This document shows, one piece after another, positions 37,626-47,417 of a stretch of DNA of 64,000 bases; within the stretch, counting starts at the first letter, position 1; each line of letters starts with the position of its first letter. The notes under the pieces are model-generated. The model was not told the DNA's origin, did no database searches, and saw only the letters and a list, made by a program, of their open reading frames with translations. Origin of the DNA: JABFRJ01 sp963847145 (GTDB taxonomy: Bacteria; Pseudomonadota; Alphaproteobacteria; Rhizobiales; Hyphomicrobiaceae); the NCBI GenBank assembly GCA_963847145.1, contig CAWJYN010000001.1, positions 1 through 64,000 on the forward strand. The letters run 5' to 3'. Position numbers and translations under genes: made by a program.

Positions 37626-37979
37626 ATGCTCAGGAAGCCATCAGCCACCATCGCCGTCGAGCCGCCGCCTCAACGCATCTACTCGGCGCGGGAGGCGGCC
37701 AAGCTGTTCAGCGTCAGCTTGGCGACGTGGAACAGGTACGTGGCGGCCGACCTCGTGCCGCGCCCGATCCAGTTGGGCCCGAGGCGCGTCGGCTGGCTGG
37801 AGGGCGAGTTGGCGGCGGCGCAGCAGGCATGGCGCGAGCGCCGCGACAATTCCGCCCGCGTTAGAAAACGCCAAAGGACCTCTCGATTTCCTGATCGGCC
37901 GGTTGCCCCGGGGTGCCCGGCCGAAATGCTATCTGTGACTACCATCGCAGGCGCCAGGACGAGCGCCTGGGCCAGATAG
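37626..37979 (+). CDS. AlpA-family excisionase/regulator
   Basis: A helix-turn-helix protein with MLRKPSATIAVEPPPQRIYS, then AREAAKLFSVSLATWNRYVA and DLVPRPIQLGPRRVGWLEGE, the winged-helix pattern of AlpA/MerR-type excisionases common in integrative elements. An AGGAGGTC ribosome site precedes the ATG. The C-terminal 40 residues (RKRQRTSRFPDRP...) are atypical and may follow an indel; a normal AlpA protein ends soon after AWRERRD. It faces away from the amidinotransferase operon. Confidence 0.7.
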   Translation: MLRKPSATIAVEPPPQRIYSAREAAKLFSVSLATWNRYVAADLVPRPIQLGPRRVGWLEGELAAAQQAWRERRDNSARVRKRQRTSRFPDRPVAPGCPAEMLSVTTIAGARTSAWAR

Positions 37980-38111
37980 TGATGCCCGAACGCATCACTG
38001 TGGCGTGCGGCCCTCAGCCAAACGCGAGATCTCTTTGGCGCAAGACGGCTCATGCAAACTCACTGTTTTGAAGCCGCAGTGAAGCCGTGAGCCACTTTCG
38101 GCAATGAAAAA

Positions 38112-38127
38112 ACCGCCTCGAGGCGGT
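38112..38127. terminator. bidirectional rho-independent terminator
   Basis: ACCGCCTCGAGGCGGT is a perfect 16-base palindrome, preceded by AAAAAA and followed by CTCATTTTCTT. It lies between the AlpA gene and the convergent abiEii gene. The 324 bases from 37,980 to 38,303 otherwise show no gene. Confidence 0.75.
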
Positions 38128-38303
38128 CTCATTTTCTTCAGTTATTTCAGTGTGTTAGGCTTGGTTGCGGGGGCCCGCATTGGGCGATGCAGCCGGATGG
38201 TGCCAATTGCAGTGGATGCGTAGAGTTACACCGATTTGCACGTAGCCCATTCCGTATGTTTGCTGCGCCGTTCTGTCGAGGCAGTTGGCTCGCCTTTAAT
38301 GTT

Positions 38304-39296
38304 TTAGCGCTTCGTGCGTGAGCGGAGCGCTTTCTTCGCTGGTGCACTCTTCTCTGGGATCAGTGTCAATTGGGCCGGAGTGACGTCGAAGCCGAGGACG
38401 CGCTCAAGCTGTGCCACAAGTTCTGATCTCTTGTTCTTTGTGATCTTGTCGAGGTTCTGCTGGCGCCATTGGATGGCAGGGAGCTTCTCAATGCGCCGAA
38501 CGCCGAGGAGACCCCACGCGGGTACTCCCCGCTCGAACGACACCAGAAAGCGGCGATGCGCATCCGGCATCTCACCGACGATAGCTCGGACGAGGCTGGT
38601 GCGCGTCGCAATGAGGTCGTCGAAGGTGACTTCCTCGTCGGTCATGCCGACGAACTCAGCTTCGAATTTCTGGCGGATGTCCTTCGGTGGTGCTGCCAGC
38701 ACCTCCGCCATCGGACGGTGGTGGCAGAGGAGGTAAACGATGAAGGCAGCGCGGATTTCCTCCGTGACGCCCTCATTCGCCAACAGTTGTCGGACATCGA
38801 AGAAGTCGCGCGGATGCTGCCGATCCAGGGCGGCCACGATCTTGCCGGCATAGAGGTCGGCGAACGAGACGACTGGCATCTCGGCGTATCCGAAGGCTTC
38901 TTCGACTGCCGGTGTGACGCCGCGGACCTCGGGCTCGTAGGCGCTGCCGCGCATGACGGGCGTCACCTCGACTTTGATCTGGACTCTACGTTCCTGGATG
39001 AAAAGCTTGGTGACCGTGCCGTCGGTAGTGGTTTGGGTCACGCGCGCGCCTTTGATGCCTTTCTCAACGCGGCCGGCGATCCGTTTCATGGCCTTGTCTA
39101 TCGCGCCCAAGGATTTGGCGCGCGGGAAAACGTGGACGTAGGTGAGGTCAATATCGACCGACAAGCGGGGCAGGTCGCGAAAGAACAGATTTATGGCGGT
39201 GCCACCCTTCAGAGCGAAACAAGTCTCCTTCGCGATGAAGGGCACGGTTCGTAAGAGCAGGTCGACCTGGCGTCGGAAGTTCTCAGCCACTGGCAT
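38304..39296 (-). CDS. abiEii: AbiEii nucleotidyltransferase toxin
   Basis: A 330-residue intact member of the AbiEii/AbiGii family, the toxin of a type IV toxin-antitoxin and abortive-infection system. The nucleotidyltransferase motif is FALKGGTAINLFFRDLPRLS followed by VDIDLTYV (GG.A.n.. and DxD). Further features are TKLFIQERRVQIKVEVTPV and VVSFADLYAGKIVAALDRQH PRDFFDVRQLL (family motif IV). The basic tail KKALRSRTKR is unusual but not alarming. It overlaps the antitoxin gene by 14 bases, so the pair is translationally coupled. Confidence 0.88.
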   Translation of the reverse strand: MPVAENFRRQVDLLLRTVPFIAKETCFALKGGTAINLFFRDLPRLSVDIDLTYVHVFPRAKSLGAIDKAMKRIAGRVEKGIKGARVTQTTTDGTVTKLFIQERRVQIKVEVTPVMRGSAYEPEVRGVTPAVEEAFGYAEMPVVSFADLYAGKIVAALDRQHPRDFFDVRQLLANEGVTEEIRAAFIVYLLCHHRPMAEVLAAPPKDIRQKFEAEFVGMTDEEVTFDDLIATRTSLVRAIVGEMPDAHRRFLVSFERGVPAWGLLGVRRIEKLPAIQWRQQNLDKITKNKRSELVAQLERVLGFDVTPAQLTLIPEKSAPAKKALRSRTKR

Positions 39297-40101
39297 CGAG
39301 ATCCTCCGGCACTGTGATCATGTGCTTGGCATCATAGCGACCGCCCTTGACGAGGCTTCGCTTGCCTCGGCCGAAGTCGATGGTCTTCCGGTCGAGGCGC
39401 TTCAACCAGGCGTGTCCATGGCGTTCGGCGAAGAAGAAGAAGAGGCGCTTCACCTTGATGTTGTGGCAGTCGACGAGGAGTGACTGGAGGCGTGCGGGGC
39501 TCATTGTTGATAGGCCCTCCATCAACACGTCGGCCTGATGAAAGGTCTCGCCATCAGGAAGTTCGTCGAGCAGCTCGAGGATTGCGCGCTCCGGCGTTGA
39601 GACTGAGAGCGGCCAGTTCCACTGCCCCCAGGGAACGGTCATGACTCCGTCGGAGCGCTTGCTGCGGTCGGCGACCGGCACATCCAGTAGATGCGGTGCC
39701 GTCGATGCGATAGCGTTTGTGAAGATGCGGGCGTCGTTCCGGTACCGAAATTCAACCTCCGCCGGCAGTTCCTTGAACCAAGTTGGGGGCGCCCTGAGTC
39801 CGTAGAGATAGACTGCTTGTGTTGAGGTCTGGAGATAATGTGTATGGCCGTGCAGTTCGAGCGCAGTTCTGCCCCCGACGACGAGATCGCGAGCCAGTAG
39901 CGTCTGTAACGCAATTACCGCTTGTTGCCAGACGATAGGGCCGCGAGGGCGTAGGTACACTCGATGGGCAGGTTGCTGAAGCCAGCCCGAGGCTTCGTAT
40001 TTCCGCAGGAGGTTAGCCGTGTAGCCGTGAGAGCGAAGCCAGGCCGCGTCGATCGGCAGTCCCTCAGGAAGGTGTTGGGTAAGCCAGTTTAGTTTTTGCA
40101 T
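39283..40101 (-). CDS. abiEi: AbiEi antitoxin/repressor
   Basis: About 272 residues. The N-terminal winged helix reads GLPIDAAWLRSHGYTANLLR, then YEASGWLQQPAHRVYLRP, and the C-terminal AbiEi domain has LLARDLVVGGRTALELHGHT and STPERAILELLDELPDGETF. AbiEi proteins bind inverted repeats in their own promoter and neutralise AbiEii. ATG 40101 (MQKLNWLTQHLPEGL) is preferred; an upstream in-frame ATG at 40116 falls inside the operator. The frame is intact. Confidence 0.85.
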   Translation of the reverse strand: MQKLNWLTQHLPEGLPIDAAWLRSHGYTANLLRKYEASGWLQQPAHRVYLRPRGPIVWQQAVIALQTLLARDLVVGGRTALELHGHTHYLQTSTQAVYLYGLRAPPTWFKELPAEVEFRYRNDARIFTNAIASTAPHLLDVPVADRSKRSDGVMTVPWGQWNWPLSVSTPERAILELLDELPDGETFHQADVLMEGLSTMSPARLQSLLVDCHNIKVKRLFFFFAERHGHAWLKRLDRKTIDFGRGKRSLVKGGRYDAKHMITVPEDLDASG

Positions 40102-40106
40102 TTTTG

Positions 40107-40188
40107 GTGTACCCATAGTACACTTATGTATCGCAATAAAAACTATTCGTCAAGTTCCAAAGATCGCCAAAGGTGTACTATAGGTACA
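40107..40188. promoter_or_regulatory. two operator-like inverted repeats upstream of abiEi
   Basis: GTGTAC-CCATA-GTACAC at 40107-40123 and GTGTAC-TATAG-GTACAt at 40173-40188 share the same half-sites and 5-base spacer. Centres are about 66 bases apart, close to six helical turns. Known AbiEi proteins bind two inverted repeats cooperatively, so this is the expected autoregulatory operator. The first overlaps the alternative start codon at 40116. Confidence 0.75.
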
Positions 40189-40389
40189 TTTTTTGTGAAA
40201 AATATAAACTGCAACTATGGCCAATGGCTGAACCAGCCATCGTGGGCGCTGCAGTACACGCGCCGTCTGAGAACCAGTCCGGGCCATCAACTCCGCGATG
40301 AGCACCAGTGTTGATTAACATGAAAGTTCATGATATGTTCTATATAATGTCTCTGGCCTGATTTGACCGCTTGCTTGGAAGGCTCTGCA

Positions 40390-41875
40390 ATGGACTTCCA
40401 GACGCTTGAAACCTTGCGTATGACGCATCCGGCGTGGAGGCTGCTGCGAGCCGAGAATGGGCCACTGATCGCAAGTTTCCTCGATCGCGTGTTCATTAAA
40501 AGCAACGTTCGACAAGTCCCAGAATCGGAGTTGGCGCGTCATCTCGACGACGACCTCTTCAAGCTGCGCCGTGAACTAAGCGAAGACAAGTTTCCACGAG
40601 AAGCGCGTGCCTACCTCGACGATTGGGCCTCTGACAAAAACGGTTGGTTGCGCAAGCGCTACATTGCCGGCAACGACGAGGCCCAGTTCGATATCACATC
40701 CGCGACGGAGGCCGCGCTTACTTGGCTCGCGAGCCTTGGCCGACGCTCTTTCATCAGTACCGAGTTCTCGGTTGCGGACCGTGTTCGACTTGCTGCGCGA
40801 TTTGATCAACGACACTGAGCCCGAAGGTACTGCGCGCATCGCGGAACTGGCACGGCGGCGCGCGCAGCTCGATGCCGAAATCGCGCGGCTTGTTGCCGGC
40901 GATGTTCCGATCCTTGATGACGCCGTCATCCGCGACCGCTTCCATCTTATCGTCGAAACAGCGCAGACCCTGCTTTCGGACTTTCGCGCTTTAGAGCACA
41001 ATTTCCGCCTGCTCGATCGCGACGCTCGTATCAAGATATCAACGTGGGAGGGAACCAAGGGCGACCTCCTGGATCACATTTTAGGAGATCGAGATGCCAT
41101 CGCCGAAAGCGACCAGGGTCGCAGCTTCAGGGCGTTCTACGACCTGCTGATGTCGACCGACCGCCAGGATGAGCTGACGCGCTTGCTGGAACGCATGCTA
41201 GCGCTCGATCCCATTAAGATCCTGAAGCCAAATAAGCGCATCAAGCGCGTGCACTACGACTGGCTCACAGCAGCTGAGGCGACGCAGCGAACGGTGGCCA
41301 AACTTTCAGGTGAGTTGCGCCGCTATCTTGATGACAAAGCCTGGATTGAGAACCGACGCATCATGCGAATACTGCATGACATCGAAGCACGCGCGCTTGA
41401 GATCAGTGACGCGCAACCCACTGGGGACTTCATGGAGCTGGAAGCGATGGCACCGGTGATCGCTCTACCAATGGACCGCCCCTTGTTCTCCCCACCGCAC
41501 CGGCCCAAATTGGACGACCGCGCGACCGCAACAGATAACGACGATGTTCCGGCAGATGCACTGTTCGACCTTGTCCACGTCGACAAGCGTCGGCTTCAGG
41601 CTCAGATCTGGCATGCGCTGCAACGCCGAGACCAGGTCGCTCTTTCGGACGTGGTCGCGGAACATCCCCTTCAGCTGGGATTGGCCGAACTCGTTGCGTA
41701 TCTTTCGATCGCATCGGAAGACCCGGAAAGCATAATCGATGACGATTACAAAGTGGCCATCAATTGGACCGATGCTGAAGGCTTCGTACGTCAAGCCACA
41801 ATGCCGCGCATTATCTTCGTGCGCCAAAGCGGCACGCCAACAGGTACCAAAGTTGGGCAAGGGGTTGCAATATGA
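40390..41875 (+). CDS. jetA: Wadjet JetA (DUF3375), one frameshift
   Basis: JetA is the kleisin-like subunit of the type I Wadjet plasmid-defence SMC complex. It starts MDFQTLETLRMTHPAWRLLR with the DUF3375 opening (LRxxxPAWRLLRA...LIASFL). Residues 30-120 read VPESELARHLDDDLFKLRRE and AYLDDWASDKNGWLRKRYIA. An indel near 40,760 shifts the frame to RTVFDLLRDLINDTEPEGTA, then GRSFRAFYDLLMSTDRQDEL and IHDIEARALEISDAQPTGDF-like helical text. The length is about 495 residues, as in the family. The stop overlaps jetB (ATGA, 41872-41875). Confidence 0.88.
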
Positions 41876-42486
41876 ATGAAACAGCAACCGCCCGCGCGAT
41901 CGATATCCTCCCCACGACCTTAATTGCCTTGATGAAAGGCGTGGTTGAGCGAGAGGTTTCGCCAGCCGTCTGGCAGGACCTGATGCGCTGCACCTCGCAG
42001 GTCCGCGACCATGTCGGCGTGCTCGGTCTCGAGTTGATGCTCGACGAGGCGGAAGGTTTTGCCTATTTGCGGCAACGGCCCGACGACGAAGGCGACACGC
42101 CCTTGCCGCGCCTCGTGCCGCGGCGCCAGCTGAGCTACCCCGTCAGCTTACTGCTCGCACTGCTCCGCCGTCGCCTTGCGGAAGCCGATGCGAGCGGCGG
42201 TGACATGCAGCTCGTTATGACCCGGGCCGAGATCCACGATCTGGTCAGTCACTTTGGTCAGCGCTCGAGTAATGAAGCAAAGCAATCTGACCGACTGGAT
42301 CGAGACATCGCCAAGGCAGTTGAGCTCGGCTTCCTAAGACCAATCAAGCGTGATGGTGACACATTCGAGGTCCGCCGTATCCTTGCTGCGTTCGTCAACG
42401 CGCAATGGCTGAGCGAATTCGATCAGCGGCTGGCGGCTTACGCGTCCTATGAATCGTCCAATCGAGAATTGACGGAGGGCGCATGA
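41872..42486 (+). CDS. jetB: Wadjet JetB (DUF4194)
   Basis: JetB is the winged-helix KITE-type subunit that bridges JetA and the JetC ATPase. It is 204 residues and intact: MNETATARAIDILPTTLIAL, VVEREVSPAVWQDLMRCTSQ, LVPRRQLSYPVSLLLALLRR and a C-terminal RDIAKAVELGFLRPIKRDGD, FEVRRILAAFVNAQWLSEF winged helix. Four-base ATGA overlaps tie it to both jetA and jetC, ensuring balanced expression. Confidence 0.88.
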   Translation: MNETATARAIDILPTTLIALMKGVVEREVSPAVWQDLMRCTSQVRDHVGVLGLELMLDEAEGFAYLRQRPDDEGDTPLPRLVPRRQLSYPVSLLLALLRRRLAEADASGGDMQLVMTRAEIHDLVSHFGQRSSNEAKQSDRLDRDIAKAVELGFLRPIKRDGDTFEVRRILAAFVNAQWLSEFDQRLAAYASYESSNRELTEGA

Positions 42487-45400
42487 ACGATTTTCAGGTC
42501 CCGCAGGCAGGCGACGCGCTCGCTCCATTGGAGCCAGCCAGCGATGCAGTTGAGCAAGTAGCAGCACTACCCGGCGTTCGGTTGATGTCGATCGAAGTCC
42601 TCAACTGGGGCACCTTTGACCGCCATATCTGGCGGCTTGATCTGGGGGGTGGCAATGGGCTGCTCACCGGACAGAACGGTGCCGGCAAGTCGACACTCAT
42701 CGACGCCATTACGACGCTGCTCGTGCCACCTCAGCGCATCAGCTACAACAAAGCTGGTCAAGCCGAGCGCGACGAGCGCGACTTGCGCTCCTATGTCCTT
42801 GGCACCTACAAGAGCGAGCGCGCAGCGACTGGTGGTGGCGCCAAGCCGGTCTCCCTTCGGAAATCTGGCTCGACCTATGCGGTGATCCTCGGTCGGTTTC
42901 ACAATGCCGGCTACAACGAGACGACGACGCTTGCGCAGGTGTTCTGGTTCAAAGAGCCGCACGGTCCGCCGGCCCGCTTCTATGTCGTGGCCCAGGATGC
43001 GCTTTCCATCGAAAAGCATTTTACTGGATTTGACTCCGAAATCAATGCGTTGAGAAAGCGCTTGCGCAAGCATCCGCGCATCGAGATCCACGACAGTTAT
43101 AAATCCTATGGCGACGATTTCCGCCGCCGCTTCGGAATCGCCGGCGAGCAAGCCATCGATCTGTTTCTGCAGACTGTATCCATGAAGACGGTCGGCGATT
43201 TGACGAGCTTCGTGCGCCACCACATGCTGGAGTCATTTCCCGTCGATGCGCGCATCAGGGATATGATCCGCCATTTCGACGATCTCAATCGAGCGCACGG
43301 CGAGGTCCTGAAAGCCCGCGACCAGATTGAACGATTGACCCCGATCGTTGCCGATTGTGACCGCCATGCCGAGGTCTCACGCGAGGCTGATCGGCTGACT
43401 ACGGCACGCGACGCCTTGCGGGCTTACATCTCGACCCAGCTGTGCGAACTGCTAGACGAACGTGTCGCGGCCCTCGACGCCGATCTCGGGCGATTGGCGC
43501 AACGGATGATGGGCCTACGCGCCAGGGAACGCGAGAATGAGCAGTTGCGTCTGACATTGGACCGGGAAATCGGCGCCAACGGCGGAACGCGACTTGGCCA
43601 GATCGACATTGAGCTGCGACAAAAGGCCGACACTCGCGATGATCGCAAGCGCCGTGCGACGGCCTATGTCGACATTGCGGCAGCCATCCAAGTTCTCGTA
43701 CCGACCTCGGCCGATCAATTCGCCGATACGCTGGCCGAAATCCGCCAGCGTCTCGCCGCTGTCAATGAGGATGAGAGTATCCTGCAGAATACGCGCGTCG
43801 AGCAAGAGATCGAACTGAGGGGAAAACGCGACCGCCACAAGGACTATATGGTCGAAATCGCGTCACTGAAGCAGCGTCGCTCCAATCTACCTGCACCAAT
43901 GATCTCGCTGCGCGAGCGATTGTGCAACGAACTTGGTGTCGCGATTGATACCATGCCCTTTGCCGGCGAGCTGATCGAAGTGCGTAAAGAGGCGGCTGAG
44001 TGGGAAGGCGCTGCTGAGCGGTTGCTGCACGGTTTCGCGATGACTCTGCTGGTGCCCGCACGCCACTACGAGGCTGTCGTGTCCTGGGTTAACGATGCGC
44101 ATATAGCCGGGCGGCTCGTCTATTATCGAGTCTCGGAGGATGTGCCGGCGCTCAGATCGCGGCGCCAGCCTCAGGCGCTATCCGAGAAGTTGCGGTTGAA
44201 GGATGACACCCCGCTATATCATTGGCTGCAGCGCGAGATCGACAGGCGCTTCGACCATGTTTGCTGCGCGACGATTGAACAGTTCCGGCGCGAGCCGACG
44301 GCCATCACCCGGCAGGGACAGATCAAGACCGGCGGCGACCGCCACGAAAAGGACGATCGCCACCGCATCGAAGATCGCACGCGTTACGTACTCGGCTGGT
44401 CGAACGCCACCAAAATTGCGGCTCTTGAGACGGAAGCGCGCGCCATGGAGAAAACGATCCAGGCGCTCGCCGCGACCGTCGCGGAACTGTTGACGAAGAT
44501 CAGAAAATTTTCAGATCAACGCAGCTCGCTTGAGAAGCTCTCGGCCTACCAGAACTTTGCAGATATTGACTGGGCGTCCGTCGCGCTCGATATCGACAAC
44601 CTCGAACAGGAGCGGCGCACGTTGGCCGACGGCTCGGACATCCTAAAGGCACTGCGGGCGAGCCAGGAACAAGCAGAAGCCGAGCGGTTGGACTTACGCG
44701 GGAAAGCCGATGCAGCAGCGCGCGATGAAGCCCGGACGACGGAGCGGCGCGAAGAGCTGTGCCGTCGCCGCACTGCGGCCGAGGAGGATATCGCCACAGT
44801 GCCGGAGGCGCGGCGCACGGAAGCTGCGCCGTTACTGGACGAGGTGCGGGCACAAGTGCACGGCGCGCAGAAGTTGACCATCGAAGGCTGCAACTTGCGG
44901 GAGAGCGAGATCCGGAAAGTCTTACAGGACCGAATCGATGCACGGCAGGCCAGTCTGCGCACGCTCGGTGCACGTCTCGCCGGAGCAATGCGCGACTACG
45001 CAAATCTTTATCCGGAGGACACCCGCGACGTCGACGCGTCCGTGGAGGCAGCGGATGAGCATCGCAAAATGCTGACAACATTGTGCGAGGAGGGACTGCC
45101 TCGTTTCGAGGCGCGGTTCAAATCGTTGCTCAACGAGAATGCGATCCGTGAAGTCGCAGGCTTCCAATCGAAGCTGCGCGAGGAGGAGCGGACGATCCGC
45201 GACCGCATAGAAACGATCAACGGTTCACTGCGCGATATCGACTACCACGATGGCACATACATCGAGGTTGAGGCTGCGGCGACCCTCGACGCCGAGATCA
45301 AGGAATTCCAGCAAGATCTTAGAAAGTGTACCGAGAACGCGCTCACCGGCAGCGAGGACAACGGCTACGCCGAGGCCAAGTTCCTCGAGGTGAAGCGCGT

Positions 45401-45935
45401 GATCGAGCGCTTCCGCGGTCGCGACAAACTCACCGATCTCGACATGAAGTGGACCCGCAAAGTCACGGACGTGCGCAACTGGTTCGAGTTCTCAGCATCC
45501 GAGCGCTGGCGCTCGGACAATACCGAGCGGGAGCATTACTCGGACTCAGGCGGCAAGTCGGGTGGACAGAAAGAAAAGCTCGCCTACACCATACTGGCTG
45601 CGAGCCTCGCCTACCAGTTCGGGCTCGACAAAGGTACGGAGCGCTCCCGCGCGTTCCATTTCGTGATGATTGACGAGGCCTTCGGCCGAGGGTCCGACGA
45701 GGCGGCCGAGTTCGGCCTCACGCTCTTCAAGAAGATGGGACTACAGCTGCTGATTGCGACGCCGCTGCAGAAGATCCATGTCATAGAACCACACGTTTCG
45801 GCAGTGGGCTTCGTGCACAACGAAGATGGCAAGCGCTCGCTCTTGCGTAACATGACGATCGAGGAGTACCGGGAGGAAAGGTGCAGTCGAGCGGGAGCAC
45901 CCAAGAATTCTATCGTCGGTATGATCAGGTTATGA
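42483..45935 (+). CDS. jetC: Wadjet JetC, SMC/Rad50-like ATPase
   Basis: A 1,150-residue intact SMC-like motor (MukB relative) that extrudes DNA loops. The N-terminal head reads NWGTFDRHIWRLDLGGGNGL with Walker A LLTGQNGAGKSTLIDAITTL. Two long coiled-coil arms (about residues 260-480 and 640-860) flank a hinge-like middle domain. The C-terminal head has the ABC signature DSGGKSGGQKEKLAYTILAA and Walker B FVMIDEAFGRGSDEAAEFGL. The stop overlaps the jetD ATG (45932-45935). ATP hydrolysis drives recognition of small circular plasmids. Confidence 0.92.
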   Translation: MNDFQVPQAGDALAPLEPASDAVEQVAALPGVRLMSIEVLNWGTFDRHIWRLDLGGGNGLLTGQNGAGKSTLIDAITTLLVPPQRISYNKAGQAERDERDLRSYVLGTYKSERAATGGGAKPVSLRKSGSTYAVILGRFHNAGYNETTTLAQVFWFKEPHGPPARFYVVAQDALSIEKHFTGFDSEINALRKRLRKHPRIEIHDSYKSYGDDFRRRFGIAGEQAIDLFLQTVSMKTVGDLTSFVRHHMLESFPVDARIRDMIRHFDDLNRAHGEVLKARDQIERLTPIVADCDRHAEVSREADRLTTARDALRAYISTQLCELLDERVAALDADLGRLAQRMMGLRARERENEQLRLTLDREIGANGGTRLGQIDIELRQKADTRDDRKRRATAYVDIAAAIQVLVPTSADQFADTLAEIRQRLAAVNEDESILQNTRVEQEIELRGKRDRHKDYMVEIASLKQRRSNLPAPMISLRERLCNELGVAIDTMPFAGELIEVRKEAAEWEGAAERLLHGFAMTLLVPARHYEAVVSWVNDAHIAGRLVYYRVSEDVPALRSRRQPQALSEKLRLKDDTPLYHWLQREIDRRFDHVCCATIEQFRREPTAITRQGQIKTGGDRHEKDDRHRIEDRTRYVLGWSNATKIAALETEARAMEKTIQALAATVAELLTKIRKFSDQRSSLEKLSAYQNFADIDWASVALDIDNLEQERRTLADGSDILKALRASQEQAEAERLDLRGKADAAARDEARTTERREELCRRRTAAEEDIATVPEARRTEAAPLLDEVRAQVHGAQKLTIEGCNLRESEIRKVLQDRIDARQASLRTLGARLAGAMRDYANLYPEDTRDVDASVEAADEHRKMLTTLCEEGLPRFEARFKSLLNENAIREVAGFQSKLREEERTIRDRIETINGSLRDIDYHDGTYIEVEAAATLDAEIKEFQQDLRKCTENALTGSEDNGYAEAKFLEVKRVIERFRGRDKLTDLDMKWTRKVTDVRNWFEFSASERWRSDNTEREHYSDSGGKSGGQKEKLAYTILAASLAYQFGLDKGTERSRAFHFVMIDEAFGRGSDEAAEFGLTLFKKMGLQLLIATPLQKIHVIEPHVSAVGFVHNEDGKRSLLRNMTIEEYREERCSRAGAPKNSIVGMIRL

Positions 45936-47199
45936 CACCTTGGACAACACCCGCAGATATCTATGCCGAAACTGAGCGCTTGTGGTTGCGCGGGCATCTT
46001 CTTGCAACAGTGTTAGAGAGACTAACGAAGCCACTGCAGGTCGAGGCAAAGGAGTTGGCGGAACTCAGCACAGCCGCTACATCAAAGTCGCAGCCGTCAC
46101 GCATCGAGTTTCCCTATCGTTTGCGCCTGCGCCGACCGAAAGCCAGTGAGTTCGGACCTTCGTTTGACGCCGTTCGGGCCTGGATCAGGTCAATCGAAGC
46201 GGCGTCGCGCGCCGAGACCGGTACGGGATTCGACATAAATTGGGAGGAGGTCAATACGCGGCAACTAGGCCGCAATCGTTTACCCGCTGAACTGATAATA
46301 CCGACCGTTGAAGATGCGTTTGGCATTCTCAACCGGAGAGCCGATGCAGAGCAATTTTCCAGGCTTGCCGAAGCGACGTTGATCCGCTTTCCAACGCTGG
46401 CCGCATGGGTCGCACGAAAACCCTTGGCGCTGCTCGATTACCAAGCCGATTGGGCACAGATCCTCGACTGTCTCGCATGGTTCGTTAGTCACCCAATGTC
46501 GGGACTTTTTCCGCGGCAAATCGATGTCCCTGGTGTCCAAACCAAGTTCATCGAGGCGCGCAAGGTGTTGCTGGCTGAACTGCTCGATGTCGTGCTTCCA
46601 GCAGATGCAATCGAGCACTCGGCAAATGGCGCTCAGAAGTTCGAGGCACGCTACGGTCTTGCCGAGAGACCCGCGCAGATTCGATTCCGGCTACTCGATC
46701 CTAGAATGGCGATTGCCGGATTTACGGATCTTACGGTGCCCGCTACCGAGTTCGCGAGACTTAGCATCGCTGCGCGCTGTGTTTTTGTTGTCGAGAACGA
46801 AGTCACAGGCCTCGCCTTCCCGATGGTCGACGACAGTATATTGATATTCGGTGGTGGCTATGCGGTCGAACGGTTGGCGACCGCTGCGTGGATTGGTTCA
46901 ACGCATCTCATCTACTGGGGTGATATCGATACCCACGGCTTTGCCATTCTCGACCGCCTTCGTGGGCATTTCCCGAAAACGCAGTCCTTACTCATGGATC
47001 GGACGACGCTACTCGCACACCGCGCGCAATGGAATTTCGAAGCCGTCCCCCATATCGCCGAACTTCCCAGGCTCAATAGCGATGAGCGTTCGTTTACGAC
47101 TCTCTTCGGCACGATCGATTTGGCTCTGGTGTCCGCCTCGAGCAAGAGCACGTTCTCTTTAGTTTTGCATGCTCAGCGATTGATGCCCATCGTCCGTGA
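45932..47199 (+). CDS. jetD: Wadjet JetD nuclease (DUF3322-DUF2220), C-terminal frameshift
   Basis: JetD is the toprim-like nuclease that cuts the plasmid after loop extrusion. ATG 45932 gives MTPWTTPADIYAETERLWLR. The N-terminal DUF3322 domain has RIEFPYRLRLRRPKASEF and NTRQLGRNRLPAELIIPTVE. The DUF2220 toprim core shows VFVVENEVTGLAFPMVDDSI (acidic residue) and HLIYWGDIDTHGFAILDRLR (DxD). An indel near 47,105 shifts the frame to RFGSGVRLEQEHVLFSFACS ending at TGA 47197-47199, matching the family end. Without correction the frame continues to 47,404 with unrelated text. Confidence 0.88.
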
Positions 47200-47387
47200 T
47201 TGTTCTGGTTCCATGAGCGACTGTTGCCACACAGAGATACATATTCCGCGTAACGGCGTAACGCATTGGTCGCGCAGAAAATCGAGAGAAATTGAAGAGG
47301 CTGAAAGCCGCGAGCTAAGGTCTTTGCAGGTCAATTGTTGTTGCCAGAACCGCAGAGCACTTTTGTCGTCAATATTGCTGATGGCAC

Positions 47388-47400
47388 GTTACGCAGTAAC
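47388..47400. promoter_or_regulatory. GTTACGCAGTAAC motif (operator candidate), copy 1
   Basis: A 13-base near-palindrome (GTTAC-GCA-GTAAC) ending 17 bases before the start of the RHH-like gene; an identical copy lies at 47590-47602 inside that gene. A third looser match, GTAACGGCGTAAC, is at 47254-47266. The spacing suggests autoregulation by the small DNA-binding protein. Confidence 0.5.
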
Positions 47401-47417
47401 ATGAGGAGTGCCGATCG

